From: an uncultured Clostridia bacterium
GTDB lineage: Bacteria; Bacillota; Clostridia; Saccharofermentanales; DTU023
Length of the DNA stretch: 47,486 bases
Reading direction: 5' to 3'
Assembly (NCBI GenBank): GCA_937922005.1
Contig: CAKZWV010000010.1
Span: 1-47,486, forward strand
Position numbers and translations under genes: made by a program. Below are positions 6,614-14,968 of the stretch, one piece after another (positions within the stretch are counted from its first letter, which is position 1; each line of letters opens with the position of its first letter). The notes under the pieces were generated by a model. It was not told where the DNA came from and did not search any database. It saw only the letters and a list, made by a program, of their open reading frames with translations.

Positions 6614-9562
6614 CTAGGGTTCCCCTTGGTCATACCACACCACCAAATTTTCCAGCCCATTCCAGGGTTGGTCGGGCAGGGGGCTCAAACTCCCTTGCAC
6701 CTGGGGGGAGGCCACCACCCCCTCTTGGCTGAAGGCCAAGGGGATCAGGGGGAATTCCTGGTAGACCTTGACTAGTTGTTCTGCCAACTGGGAGGTCTCT
6801 TCCCGGGTCAGGGGTTCTACCGGTGTGGCCTCTGCATTCTGCAGGAAGAACTGTTGAATTTCATCATTGTAGAACCCATAGGTACCCAAGCTAGCATAGG
6901 TCTCCTGCATGACAGAACCTGGCCAATAGGGAGTTAAACTCGCCAATTGACTCAGGGGATTGATGGGATAACTATAGGGCTGGAGGGCAAGGGCCAAGTC
7001 ATAGTCCCCCGCTTGCAGACGTTTCCAATAATCTTCTGGGTTTAAGAATTCACAGACCGGGTCGGCCTGGATCTCTAACAAACTTTGGATTACCGGTCCC
7101 ATCAGATCTTTAGCCTCTGCCTCATTGGGAGCAATAATTCGGGGGTGGCCTTGTATCAGGGTGACTGTCTCAATGCCACGAAAGGCATTACGTTGACGAC
7201 GTGCCTGTTTTTCTTTCTCCTTGATCTCAGCCTCGGACAGGGCCCCCCCAGTTGAAGAAGTCTCATCAGGGCTGCTGACTTTTGGACCACTGACTTCTGA
7301 GGAAGTCGCTTCCGTCTTGCGAGAGGCCTGGAGCATTTTGTCATAATAACGATCGAGATCCTCATCTTCTTTGAGCCCCAGTTCAAGCCGCTTCATATCA
7401 TCAAAGAAGGACTGGTCATAAGGAAGTTTTTCTTCTTTCGGCTCCTGGTACTGGGCCTTGAAAAAGGCAGTCAGAGCCTCCAAGGCCTTGGTCTCCTGGA
7501 AGGCCTTCTGCTGGATTTCATTGGCACGGTCCGTAAACTGCCAGAGGGTACTGCCTGGGGCCAAGGGCAGGTAGGCCTCTGTCGACCCTAGTTCCAAGTT
7601 TTGGATGGCCCGACGTTGTAAAAAATACCTGAAATTATCCTTTAAACCCGCCAGCTCCAGGTTCTGCAAGAATTTCTTCTGGCAAAGAAAGGACATAAAA
7701 TAGGGGCCAGGTTTAATAAAAGTGCGCATATCATGGCGTAAGGCCATTTGTCGAAAGCTGGGGGCCGACAAAAAGACCAAATCCACCTTCCGCTGGTGCA
7801 AGAGGGTCGTAGCATTTAACCCCTTGGGGGGGACCAGGAGCCGGGCCAGCTCCTGGGGATGGTAGGCCAGCTTTTCCCCTTGACTTGGCTTGCTGCCCTC
7901 GGCTCCCGCCTGGTCTTTACCTGCCTCCCCGGAGCCTTCTCGGCTCGCCTGGGCTTCCCTACTAGCTTGGGCCTCCCGGCTCGCCTGGGCCTTGGCCCAG
8001 GTCGGATCATAGGTTAAAAGAAAATGTTGGTCGACCTCTGTGAGGGCAAAGCCCGTCGTTCCCGGGGGAAAACTCTTGAGCTTGGGCTGACAAGCCTCCA
8101 GGGGCACAATGGGAAAGCGCAGGGCCCAGGGCAAATGATCCTGCCTACTATCCAAATAGATGAGGACACTCCCATTCGGCCCCTCTTCGATCTTTTCGAT
8201 AGCTTCCAAGGCTGTATGATTTGCCTTATCGGCATAAAGCTTGTAATAGCTGGCTTCCGGAGCCTGTCCTGGTGCCTTGGGGCGCTTATGGCGATTTTCA
8301 AGGTTATCCGCCCATTCTTGGGCCTGTTGATTTTGCTGGCGCTTTTTCTTCTTTTTCTTCTTTTTGGATGTCTTTCTGGGAGAAGAGGCCTCAGGATCGG
8401 AAGGGTCGATCTCTTCTGTCCCCTCTTCCTCATCCGTGCCATCCTCTTCTCCAGCATCTTCGCCTTCTTCGTCGCCAGGACCATTCAAATCGTCTGGAGG
8501 AGCAGTATCCTCTCCATCCCCTGGGCCCTTATGGGCTGCTTGGTCTCCCCCTGGAACAGCAGAACTTGGTAAAACGAGGTCCAGGTCATAGAGGGGCTGA
8601 TAGGCAGGAGAATCTGGACTGAGCTGAACTTTGGGGATCAAGGCCTCCTTTTCCTTGGCCCGATAGGCCTGGAGGTCCTTGCGTAAGAGCAAGAGATTCT
8701 TGGCTTGGTTCAAGTTGGAACCTGGGGCCTTGGGTGCCTCCTGGTAGAGTTTTACCAATGCTGGGGGACCCGCCGGGACCGGGTAGAAATTCACCTGATT
8801 GGGTTGGGCACAGCCATAAGCATCAAAAGTTAAGTCCCAAGCCTGTAGGGCATCGTCCGACATGGTCGTCTCCACCTTCGAAAAGTCTTGATCCAGATCA
8901 TAATAAGCCTGCAGAAAAAGAGAGCGGTAGAGGATTAAAGAGCCAACTATATCCTGGCTCGTAAGCAGGTGATCTTTTTTTTGCCCCGGATCATAAAAAG
9001 AGACCTTGGTCTTGGGAACCAGAGTCAAAATCCGATGGTCCTCCGACCAAGTATAGGAAGCCAAAAGATCTTTTTTTAGATTGGCTCCCTTATCTAGAGC
9101 AAATAATCCCCGATAGGGTAGCATAGCCAAGCTTGACCCTGCTTGGGCATGGATTGCCAAGGGCTGACATTGACTAGGTTTCTTCCAGGCAATCCGAAGA
9201 GACTGGGATGGCTTGTGCATCATCGCTTGATCCTTGGCTTCCCCCGACAAATCTTCCCAGCCCAGGCCCTCCCCTCTCTGGTCCAGGTCTTCAAAGCGTA
9301 AAAAGTCCATTTCTGCCTGATCTTCAGCCCGGAGATCCATATCCCCTGATAGGTCCTTTCCTCCCTGCCCGTGCCCTTGGCTATTTAGGTCGGTGCGGGC
9401 CTTGGGGGGAGTATTTTGGGAAGGCTTTTTCAAGGAAGCTTTGAGCCCCTGGCAGGCGGTTAAAGGGAAAAGGAAGAGGAGCAGGCCCAGGAGACCGATG
9501 CACAAGATCCCAGCCTGGGAGATCTTTTGAAGCTTTAAAAAGGGAAAATGAGGGAATTGCAT
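6614..9562 (-). CDS. Large SBP_bac_5-like lipoprotein with low-complexity insertions
   Basis: Predicted lipoprotein: a hydrophobic signal peptide ends in LTAC with the lipidated Cys at residue 37. Both ends of the mature part resemble ABC-transporter oligopeptide-binding proteins: an N-terminal region with LPYRGLFALDKG, SYTWSEDHRILTLVP and LLTSQDIVGSL, and a C-terminal region with GDYDLALALQPYSYP, TREETSQLAEQLVKVYQEFP and PLAFSQ. Family members have about 550 residues; this one has 982. The excess includes a strongly acidic stretch (about 350-395), a run of eight lysines near residue 400 and three tandem AQASRE hexapeptides (about 524-543). It lies upstream of lspA and no permease genes adjoin it, so it may be an orphan binding protein or an envelope protein with another role. 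Confidence 0.72.
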   Translation of the reverse strand: MQFPHFPFLKLQKISQAGILCIGLLGLLLFLFPLTACQGLKASLKKPSQNTPPKARTDLNSQGHGQGGKDLSGDMDLRAEDQAEMDFLRFEDLDQRGEGLGWEDLSGEAKDQAMMHKPSQSLRIAWKKPSQCQPLAIHAQAGSSLAMLPYRGLFALDKGANLKKDLLASYTWSEDHRILTLVPKTKVSFYDPGQKKDHLLTSQDIVGSLILYRSLFLQAYYDLDQDFSKVETTMSDDALQAWDLTFDAYGCAQPNQVNFYPVPAGPPALVKLYQEAPKAPGSNLNQAKNLLLLRKDLQAYRAKEKEALIPKVQLSPDSPAYQPLYDLDLVLPSSAVPGGDQAAHKGPGDGEDTAPPDDLNGPGDEEGEDAGEEDGTDEEEGTEEIDPSDPEASSPRKTSKKKKKKKKRQQNQQAQEWADNLENRHKRPKAPGQAPEASYYKLYADKANHTALEAIEKIEEGPNGSVLIYLDSRQDHLPWALRFPIVPLEACQPKLKSFPPGTTGFALTEVDQHFLLTYDPTWAKAQASREAQASREAQASREGSGEAGKDQAGAEGSKPSQGEKLAYHPQELARLLVPPKGLNATTLLHQRKVDLVFLSAPSFRQMALRHDMRTFIKPGPYFMSFLCQKKFLQNLELAGLKDNFRYFLQRRAIQNLELGSTEAYLPLAPGSTLWQFTDRANEIQQKAFQETKALEALTAFFKAQYQEPKEEKLPYDQSFFDDMKRLELGLKEDEDLDRYYDKMLQASRKTEATSSEVSGPKVSSPDETSSTGGALSEAEIKEKEKQARRQRNAFRGIETVTLIQGHPRIIAPNEAEAKDLMGPVIQSLLEIQADPVCEFLNPEDYWKRLQAGDYDLALALQPYSYPINPLSQLASLTPYWPGSVMQETYASLGTYGFYNDEIQQFFLQNAEATPVEPLTREETSQLAEQLVKVYQEFPLIPLAFSQEGVVASPQVQGSLSPLPDQPWNGLENLVVWYDQGEP

Positions 9563-9635
9563 GGGAAAAGATGCCTTCTTTCGAGCATGGTGGTCCGGTC
9601 AGCCCGTCATAACCAATCCGGGCAAGATCCTTACA

Positions 9636-9644
9636 ACTATAACA
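9636..9644 (-). promoter_or_regulatory. Predicted extended -10 promoter for the 982-residue lipoprotein
   Basis: On the minus strand TG (9644-9643), T, then TATAGT (9641-9636), with a poor -35. The transcription start would be near 9629, about 67 bases before the ATG at 9562. Confidence 0.4.
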
Positions 9645-9659
9645 AAAATAGGCCTTTAA

Positions 9660-9668
9660 TGCTATGAT
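9660..9668 (+). promoter_or_regulatory. Predicted extended -10 promoter for the EamA gene
   Basis: TG (9660-9661), C, TATGAT (9663-9668), with a weak TAACAA -35 at 9640-9645. The ribosome binding site GGGAGG follows at 9703-9708. This promoter overlaps the divergent one on the minus strand, so the two cannot be fully occupied together. Confidence 0.45.
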
Positions 9669-9714
9669 ACAAGGACGAGTTCTAGAGACAGGACACGGAT
9701 AAGGGAGGTTCAAT

Positions 9715-10614
9715 ATGCCTGACAGTATGGACCACCGGGGTAGCCGCCAGCTCCTCGGTCTTGCCGCCGTAACGGCAGCATCTATGATTTGGGGTTGTGG
9801 CTTTGTCTTCCAGCGAGCCAGTATGGACTACATCGGTCCCTATACTTTTAGTGCCATCCGCAATATCATAGCCTGGATCGCCATTGAGTGCTGGGTCTTG
9901 CTAAAAAAGATTCCGAATAACATTCCCACAAAAGAGCGGCGGAAATCCGGGTTTATTTGCGGTTTGTTGGCCTTCGCAGGTACTTCTTTTCAACAGGTAG
10001 GTCTCGTCTATACGACAGCAGGCAAAGCAGGCTTTATAGGCATTCTTTATATTGTCATTGTCCCCCTGGCGTCCGCCCTTATCCTCCGGCGCCCTGTAGA
10101 CAAAAAGACCTGGCTAGGAGTTTTCTTGGCCTGCGTAGGCTTCTACTTGCTCTCCATGAGCGGAGCCACTAGCCTCTCCAAGGGCGACCTTTACGAATTC
10201 ATAGCGGCCTTTATGTGGGCCGCCCAGATCCTAGCTGTAGAACATTTTGCCCAAGACCAAGACCCCTTTCACCTCTCCCTCGCCCAATTCAAAATCGTAG
10301 CCATCTTCTCCGCTCTCATCGCCCTCGTAACGGAAAGTCTTTCTGTCCCAGCCCTTATCCAAGCCGTGCCAGGCCTCCTCTATGCAGGCTTGCTGTCTTC
10401 TGCCCTAGGCTTTCCCCTCCAGATTTTAGGCGAAAAAATCCTCGATCCCACCATTGCAGCGCTTTTGATGAGTATCGAGGGGGTATTTAGTGCTATCGTT
10501 GGAAGCATCATCCTACATGAGTCATTAACGGGACGAGAAATGTTAGGTTGCGGGATTATTCTCCTATCCGTGGCCCTGAGCCAATTGCCTTGGAAAGCAA
10601 AGTCCACGAGCTAG
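9715..10614 (+). CDS. EamA-family (DMT superfamily) transporter
   Basis: Ten predicted transmembrane helices in two repeated EamA halves of about 140 residues, 299 residues in all, the normal family size. Recognisable features are the opening helix AASMIWGCGFVFQRASMDYIGP, the inner segment TTAGKAGFIGILYIVIVPLAS and the closing repeat PTIAALLMSIEGVFSAIVGSIIL. DMT members export amino acids, nucleosides or other metabolites; the substrate cannot be predicted. GGGAGG lies seven bases before the ATG. It is a single plus-strand gene between divergent and convergent minus genes, with its own promoter and a terminator-like hairpin just after the stop. The last codons and stop are part of a 12-bp direct repeat (AGTCCACGARCT). 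Confidence 0.88.
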   Translation: MPDSMDHRGSRQLLGLAAVTAASMIWGCGFVFQRASMDYIGPYTFSAIRNIIAWIAIECWVLLKKIPNNIPTKERRKSGFICGLLAFAGTSFQQVGLVYTTAGKAGFIGILYIVIVPLASALILRRPVDKKTWLGVFLACVGFYLLSMSGATSLSKGDLYEFIAAFMWAAQILAVEHFAQDQDPFHLSLAQFKIVAIFSALIALVTESLSVPALIQAVPGLLYAGLLSSALGFPLQILGEKILDPTIAALLMSIEGVFSAIVGSIILHESLTGREMLGCGIILLSVALSQLPWKAKSTS

Positions 10615-10624
10615 TCCACGAACT

Positions 10625-10654
10625 GGACTAAGATCTAGATATAGATCTAGGTCC
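10625..10654. terminator. Hairpin between the convergent EamA and lipoprotein genes
   Basis: Thirteen-position stem with one mismatch and one wobble: GGACTAAGATCTA, loop GATA, TAGATCTAGGTCC. The right arm overlaps the stop codon of the minus-strand lipoprotein gene (10647-10649). There is no clear T-tract on either side, so termination efficiency is uncertain. Confidence 0.55.
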
Positions 10655-11036
10655 CGCTAGCAAAACTTGTCACCAACTGAGGAGGATCGGTCTCAGGATC
10701 TATGCTGGAAAGGTCAGTCACAATATCGGTGCCAGAAATAGAGTGGACTCCCTCCAAAAGGGCTTTCCCTTTGGTCGTATCTAAATAGGAAGACAAATCA
10801 TCCAGTTTCTTTGGATACTGGACTTCCCCACCACTGGTCTGCATATGTTCTACCACATACATCCGAGCCGCAGCAACCAAAGTCGAGTGTTCTTCCTTGG
10901 CCCGGGTCATTTTTGCCATGCGTAGATCGTCACCAATTCCTTCCTTAACTGGATTCTTATGACAGGCCCCCAAAAACATGGCAACGCCCAAGGCAATCAC
11001 CAACAGGCAAAGGATAAAGGAAATTGTTTTCGGCAT
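10647..11036 (-). CDS. Small predicted lipoprotein, pseudopilin-like sequence after the anchor
   Basis: 129 residues. A hydrophobic N-terminal segment ends in LGAC (Cys about residue 25), a good lipobox. The mature part has a long helix (EEHSTLVAAARMYVVEHMQT), then YPKKLDDLSSYLD and a short beta-rich tail. This layout recalls type II secretion or pilin-like minor proteins, where a helix is followed by a text of the form YPxxLxDL, but the prepilin cleavage motif is absent and the Cys points to lipidation. AAAGGAGG lies five bases before the ATG. It is monocistronic, with its own promoter at 11155-11163 and a hairpin at its end. No function can be assigned. Confidence 0.72.
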   Translation of the reverse strand: MPKTISFILCLLVIALGVAMFLGACHKNPVKEGIGDDLRMAKMTRAKEEHSTLVAAARMYVVEHMQTSGGEVQYPKKLDDLSSYLDTTKGKALLEGVHSISGTDIVTDLSSIDPETDPPQLVTSFASGT

Positions 11037-11154
11037 AGGTACCTCCTTTGGGTCAGCTCATAAGTCCAAGCTTTCCTTCATTTTCTAAAGGTCCCGACTC
11101 GCTTACCCAGATCTGTTCTATGCTTCCTATTTTCCTAGGAAGCCATGATGTTAC

Positions 11155-11163
11155 ATTATAGCA
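11155..11163 (-). promoter_or_regulatory. Predicted extended -10 promoter for the small lipoprotein gene
   Basis: On the minus strand TG (11163-11162), C, then a perfect TATAAT (11160-11155). No good -35 is seen. The preceding bases form a copy of the recurrent motif GGAATATTTG (11171-11162). The leader to the ATG at 11036 would be about 110 nucleotides. Confidence 0.55.
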
Positions 11164-11203
11164 AATATTCCTTAGTTTTACCACGACGCTCCCTTTTATT
11201 TCC

Positions 11204-11232
11204 TTGAAAACTCCCTAAAAAAGCGCTAGAAT
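11204..11232 (+). promoter_or_regulatory. Predicted sigma-A promoter for rny
   Basis: TTGAAA (11204-11209), a 17-base spacer and TAGAAT (11227-11232). The transcription start would be near 11240, leaving a leader of about 88 nucleotides to the ATG at 11328. Confidence 0.65.
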
Positions 11233-11327
11233 AAGGCTTAGGTTTGAAAAGGTTAAGAGTCTTTTCTAAGCCAAGTTTTAGGAAATTGTATTTTGACAAT
11301 GACATAGATAACCAGGAGGAATTATTG

Positions 11328-12938
11328 ATGCCCAATGCTATTTCTCTGTTATTCGGTCTTTTATTAGGAGCCTTTGCCTCTAGTTTGGTCTGGTTTTTTG
11401 TCCAGAAAGCTGGCTATCGCAAGGAGCTCCAAGAGATAGAGCTTCGATCGAGCCAAAGCAAAATTGAAGCACAAAGAATTCGAAATGAAGCAGAAGCAAG
11501 TGTAGAAAAGAAGCGTAAGGAAATCTTACTCCAGTGCCGGGATGAAACCCAGAAGGCCCAGGCTATCTTGGATGAATTAGCTGCTAAAAAGAGGGACGAG
11601 TTTCTAGCAGAAAAGAAAAGGTTGGATCAAAAGGAGGCAACTTTGTTTGACCGACAGGACCAGCTAGAACGAAAAATGAAACTCAAAGAAGCAGAACAGG
11701 AGCGCCAAGCTGCCCGTCTACAGGAACGGGAAAATGCCCTGCTTGATCGGGAAAATGCCATGGCCTCTGCGGAGGAAGAACAGCGTTTGGAGCTGGAAAG
11801 AATTGCTAGCTTGAGCAAGCAAGATGCTAGGGACATGATCCTAGAAGATGCGAGAAAGGCGGCTGTCCACGAGCAGGCTGAGCTCATTCGCAGGATGCGG
11901 AAGGAAGCCCAGTTTGCCGTCAAAGAGGAGGCCAAGGAGCTCGTCGTCGATACCATCGAACGCTATGCGGCTGATTACGTCTCAGAACATTCCACCAACG
12001 TTGTCTCCTTGCCCAGTGAGGATATGAAAGGGCGAATTATTGGTCGAGAAGGAAGAAATATCCGGTGCTTTGAAAAGTTGTCCGGCGTCCAAGTCATCCT
12101 AGATGACACTCCCCAGGCCGTTGTTCTCTCTAGCATGAATCCCATCCGCAGGGAAATTGCCAGGCTTGCCCTCGAGCGTCTCTTGACTGATGGGCGGATT
12201 CACCCCGCCAATATCGAAGACGCCTATGAGAAGGCCTTGGGTGACTTTGACGGATACATCTGGGAGCTGGGGAATAATGCCCTACTCGAACTGGGAATAT
12301 TTGATTTACCTAGAGAATTAACGCAAAGGATTGGCCGACTTCAATTTCGGACCAGTTACGGACAGAACGTCCTGCAGCACTCCATGGAAGTGGCTCGGAT
12401 TGCGGGAACCCTGGCCTCAGAACTGGGCCTGGATGAGGACCTAGCCAAAAAAGCTGGGCTCTTACATGATATCGGCAAGGCCGACGATAGCGATATTGAT
12501 CGCAAGACTGGGACCCACATCACTCAGGGGGTGGAACTGGCTAAACAGTTCCGCCTCCATGACGTCATCGTCAATGCTATTGAGTCCCATCACGGAGATG
12601 TTGAGCCCAAGTACCTCATCTCCTCTCTCGTGGCTGCCGCTGACGCCATTTCTGCCGCAAGGCCGGGAGCCCGCCAAGGGGAAGATGCCGAACGCTTTAT
12701 CCAACACATCACGGCCCTCGAGTCCTTCGCCCATGAGGAGGAAGGAGTCAAGGAGGCCTACGCCATCCAAGCTGGACGTGAAGTTCGAATTTTCGTGAAG
12801 CCAGAGGTCGTTGACACTGATGAGATGCAGCTCATCGCCCAACGTGTCGCAGATAAGATCCATAATACCCTAAAGTACCCCGGAGAAATCCAAGTACAGG
12901 TCTTCCGAGAGGAAAGTTGTGTGGCAGTAGCCAATTAG
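11328..12938 (+). CDS. rny: Ribonuclease Y
   Basis: Membrane-anchored endoribonuclease that initiates mRNA decay. Order: an N-terminal transmembrane helix (LLFGLLLGAFASSLVWFFV), a long coiled coil of charged heptads to about residue 200, a KH RNA-binding domain (MKGRIIGREGRNIRCFE) and an HD domain with HSMEVA and LLHDIGKADD near residue 380. The start is the ATG at 11328, seven bases after AGGAGGA; an upstream ATG at 11244 has no such site. The 536-residue length is close to the usual 510-530. It is a lone plus-strand gene with a good promoter and a strong bidirectional terminator, so probably monocistronic. Together with PhoH, YbeY and NusB it makes the window rich in RNA-metabolism functions. 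Confidence 0.96.
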   Translation: MPNAISLLFGLLLGAFASSLVWFFVQKAGYRKELQEIELRSSQSKIEAQRIRNEAEASVEKKRKEILLQCRDETQKAQAILDELAAKKRDEFLAEKKRLDQKEATLFDRQDQLERKMKLKEAEQERQAARLQERENALLDRENAMASAEEEQRLELERIASLSKQDARDMILEDARKAAVHEQAELIRRMRKEAQFAVKEEAKELVVDTIERYAADYVSEHSTNVVSLPSEDMKGRIIGREGRNIRCFEKLSGVQVILDDTPQAVVLSSMNPIRREIARLALERLLTDGRIHPANIEDAYEKALGDFDGYIWELGNNALLELGIFDLPRELTQRIGRLQFRTSYGQNVLQHSMEVARIAGTLASELGLDEDLAKKAGLLHDIGKADDSDIDRKTGTHITQGVELAKQFRLHDVIVNAIESHHGDVEPKYLISSLVAAADAISAARPGARQGEDAERFIQHITALESFAHEEEGVKEAYAIQAGREVRIFVKPEVVDTDEMQLIAQRVADKIHNTLKYPGEIQVQVFREESCVAVAN

Positions 12939-12950
12939 GCCCTCAGCACA

Positions 12951-12993
12951 AAAAGACCCCCGCCCTATCCTAGAAGGATAGGCGGGGGTCTTT
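12951..12993. terminator. Bidirectional intrinsic terminator between rny and oppA
   Basis: GC-rich stem AAAGACCCCCGCC plus TATCC pairing with GGATA plus GGCGGGGGTCTTT, with one bulged C and a five-base loop. It is followed by TTTGCTTTT on plus; on minus the complement of CACAAAAA gives a T-tract. It serves both rny and the opp operon, which converge here. Confidence 0.9.
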
Positions 12994-12994
12994 G

Positions 12995-13074
12995 CTTTTC
13001 AGGATTCCTTACTTTTCAGGATTCATTTTCAAAATCCCTTTCTTTTTAGGAATTTACCTTACTTTTTAGGAATT
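12995..13074. repeat. Four dispersed copies of CTTTTYAGGAWT
   Basis: Copies begin at 12995, 13012, 13042 and 13062. The first two read CTTTTCAGGATTC and the last two CTTTTTAGGAATT. They fill the spacer between the terminator and the oppA stop. No function is evident. Confidence 0.6.
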
Positions 13075-13084
13075 TTCTTAGCTA

Positions 13085-14968
13085 TTATTTTCCTAACTGA
13101 GCATCATTGTTGCCGCTATCAGAGGTCCACATCTCTAACATGTTGATGGGGTCTGAGAAGTCAGCGATCCAGCCGTGACGGGCAATGCCGAAGTTACCAG
13201 CTTTTCTCTCACTCTGGAAGTTATTCCAAGCCATGGTCTTGATTTCCATGTTGATGCCAAGTTCTTGGTAGTCAGATTGGATAATCTCACCAATACGGAC
13301 GTGACTCTCGATATCGTTTGCGATATAGGTTAGATTGAGAGGAGTCTCAGGGCTGAGCTTTCCATCAACCAACTTATAGCCAGCTTCTTCTAGATACTTT
13401 CTTGCCATATCAAGATCCGGCTGAGCAGGCATATATCCGCCATCAATAGGATAGGCAAAGCCATCATCGTGGAACTTCTTGCCGTTCCCATCCATCATGG
13501 AATCAGGAATAAAGCTAGTGGCCACGTGTTGTCCGGTCTGAGCAACGTTGTCAATGATATATTGACGGTCAAGACAGCAGCCCAAGGCCTTTCTCAAAGC
13601 AATGGCTTGCTCTTTGGTCTTCCCACCAAAGAGTTCTTTGCTGTTGGTGTTGAAGATCACAAAGTAGGTGCCGATCTGGTCAGCAACGTGGAAGTCTTCC
13701 CGTTTTTTCAGCTCACTCAGCTCGTTCGTAGGAACAGAGTCGATGAAGTCAAGGCTACCAGACTCATAAGCAGAAAAAATAGCTGGGTTATCGTCACTGA
13801 GCATGAAGGTCAGTTTATCGAATTTTACTTCATCAGCCCTGTGGTAGTTGGGGTTCTTCACATAGACGATAGAACTTTCGTGATTCCAAGAATCGATCAT
13901 GAACGGCCCGTTCGAAGGATATTTGCCCTTGAGGGTCCAGGCCTTGGGGTTAACCACTTTTCCATCCTTCATATAGCCTTCAGCAGATTCGATGGCCTTT
14001 TGAGGGACAGGGAAGTAAGTAGGGAAGGCGACTAACTCCAAGAAATAGGGGCAGGGAGCGCTAAGCTTGACGGTCAGAGTCAGTCCATCTTCAGAAACCT
14101 GAATGTTCAGATTGCTAGGATAGCCATCAATGACATCAAACATATACTGATAGTCAGCCGTGGTAGCAGGGTCAGCCCCTCTCTTCCAAGCGTAAGCGAC
14201 ATCGTTGGCATCTAACTTCTCACCATCAGACCATTTCAGCCCTTCACGGAGGGTAAAGGTATAAGTCAATTTGTCATCGCTCACCTCAGCCTCTTTGGCA
14301 CAGAGGTCAGGAATCAGCTTATTGTCTTTGTCATAGGTATAAAGACCAGCAAAGGAGTTGACAGACAAACAAGCCCCGTCTACCGAGGAGTTCATCTGAG
14401 GATCCACGGTCTCAGGCTCACTGCCCATGTTCAGATTCAATTCTTTCTTATCACCCATGGAAGCCTTGCCAAAATACTTAAAGCCCAGAGGAGTGATCGT
14501 AACATCCTTGAGTTCAGGCTTCATCATATAGGAATCGTTGTAGTGATAGAGAGGGACTATGGCACCCGTCTCCATCAGCATGGTCTCAGCCTGGTGCATC
14601 AAATCAGCCCGTTTTGCAGGATCTGCTTCTGCCTTAATAGACTTGATAAGGGCGTCATAGTCTTTCCAATCGATTTTGTCCACTTCGCCCTCAGCAGGTG
14701 CCTTAGCCTCTTCACCGGCCTTTGTCTCTTCAGCGGCTTTCGTCTCTTCACCGGCCTTTGTCTCTTCACCAGCCTTGGTTTCTTCCTCAGCTTGCGTCTC
14801 TCCGGTGCTGCCAGCAGCCTCTTTGTTCTCCTCAGCGGCTGTTGTTTGCTCTTCGCCTGCCTTGGTCGTTCCTGGTGTAGGTTGCTTATCTGGACCCTGA
14901 CATGACACAAATAGTCCAGAGGCTAAAAGCAGAGAGACCAACATAGCAGTCATTTTCTGTTTTCTCAT
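13085..14968 (-). CDS. oppA: Oligopeptide-binding lipoprotein OppA, apparently circularly permuted
   Basis: Substrate-binding lipoprotein of the Opp importer. The start is ATG at 14968, eight bases after GGGAGG (the in-frame ATG at 14983 includes that site). After a signal peptide ending in FVSC comes a Glu/Lys/Ala/Thr linker with KAGEET-type hexapeptide repeats, then residues about 97-170, which match the family's usual C-terminal end: YDALIKSIKAEADPAKRADL, TGAIVPLYHYNDSYMMKP and TPLGFKYF. Only then does the usual N-terminal text begin (LNMGSEPETVDPQ), running through LREGLKWSDGEKLDANDVAY to EMWTSDSGNNDAQLGK, where tandem stops TAATAG fall just where that end segment normally follows. No piece is missing, only relocated. 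It is the last gene of oppBCDFA and ends at the bidirectional terminator. Confidence 0.93.
   Translation of the reverse strand: MRKQKMTAMLVSLLLASGLFVSCQGPDKQPTPGTTKAGEEQTTAAEENKEAAGSTGETQAEEETKAGEETKAGEETKAAEETKAGEEAKAPAEGEVDKIDWKDYDALIKSIKAEADPAKRADLMHQAETMLMETGAIVPLYHYNDSYMMKPELKDVTITPLGFKYFGKASMGDKKELNLNMGSEPETVDPQMNSSVDGACLSVNSFAGLYTYDKDNKLIPDLCAKEAEVSDDKLTYTFTLREGLKWSDGEKLDANDVAYAWKRGADPATTADYQYMFDVIDGYPSNLNIQVSEDGLTLTVKLSAPCPYFLELVAFPTYFPVPQKAIESAEGYMKDGKVVNPKAWTLKGKYPSNGPFMIDSWNHESSIVYVKNPNYHRADEVKFDKLTFMLSDDNPAIFSAYESGSLDFIDSVPTNELSELKKREDFHVADQIGTYFVIFNTNSKELFGGKTKEQAIALRKALGCCLDRQYIIDNVAQTGQHVATSFIPDSMMDGNGKKFHDDGFAYPIDGGYMPAQPDLDMARKYLEEAGYKLVDGKLSPETPLNLTYIANDIESHVRIGEIIQSDYQELGINMEIKTMAWNNFQSERKAGNFGIARHGWIADFSDPINMLEMWTSDSGNNDAQLGK

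Noticed and set aside
8024..8572. Long plus-strand open frame (182 codons) opposite the large lipoprotein gene
   Set aside because: It is the antisense of the acidic and lysine-rich low-complexity region, has no good ribosome binding site, and its text is hydrophobic shadow sequence.
11244..11327. Upstream ATG as the rny start
   Set aside because: It lies only a few bases after the predicted transcription start, has no Shine-Dalgarno sequence, and would add an atypical basic extension before the membrane helix.
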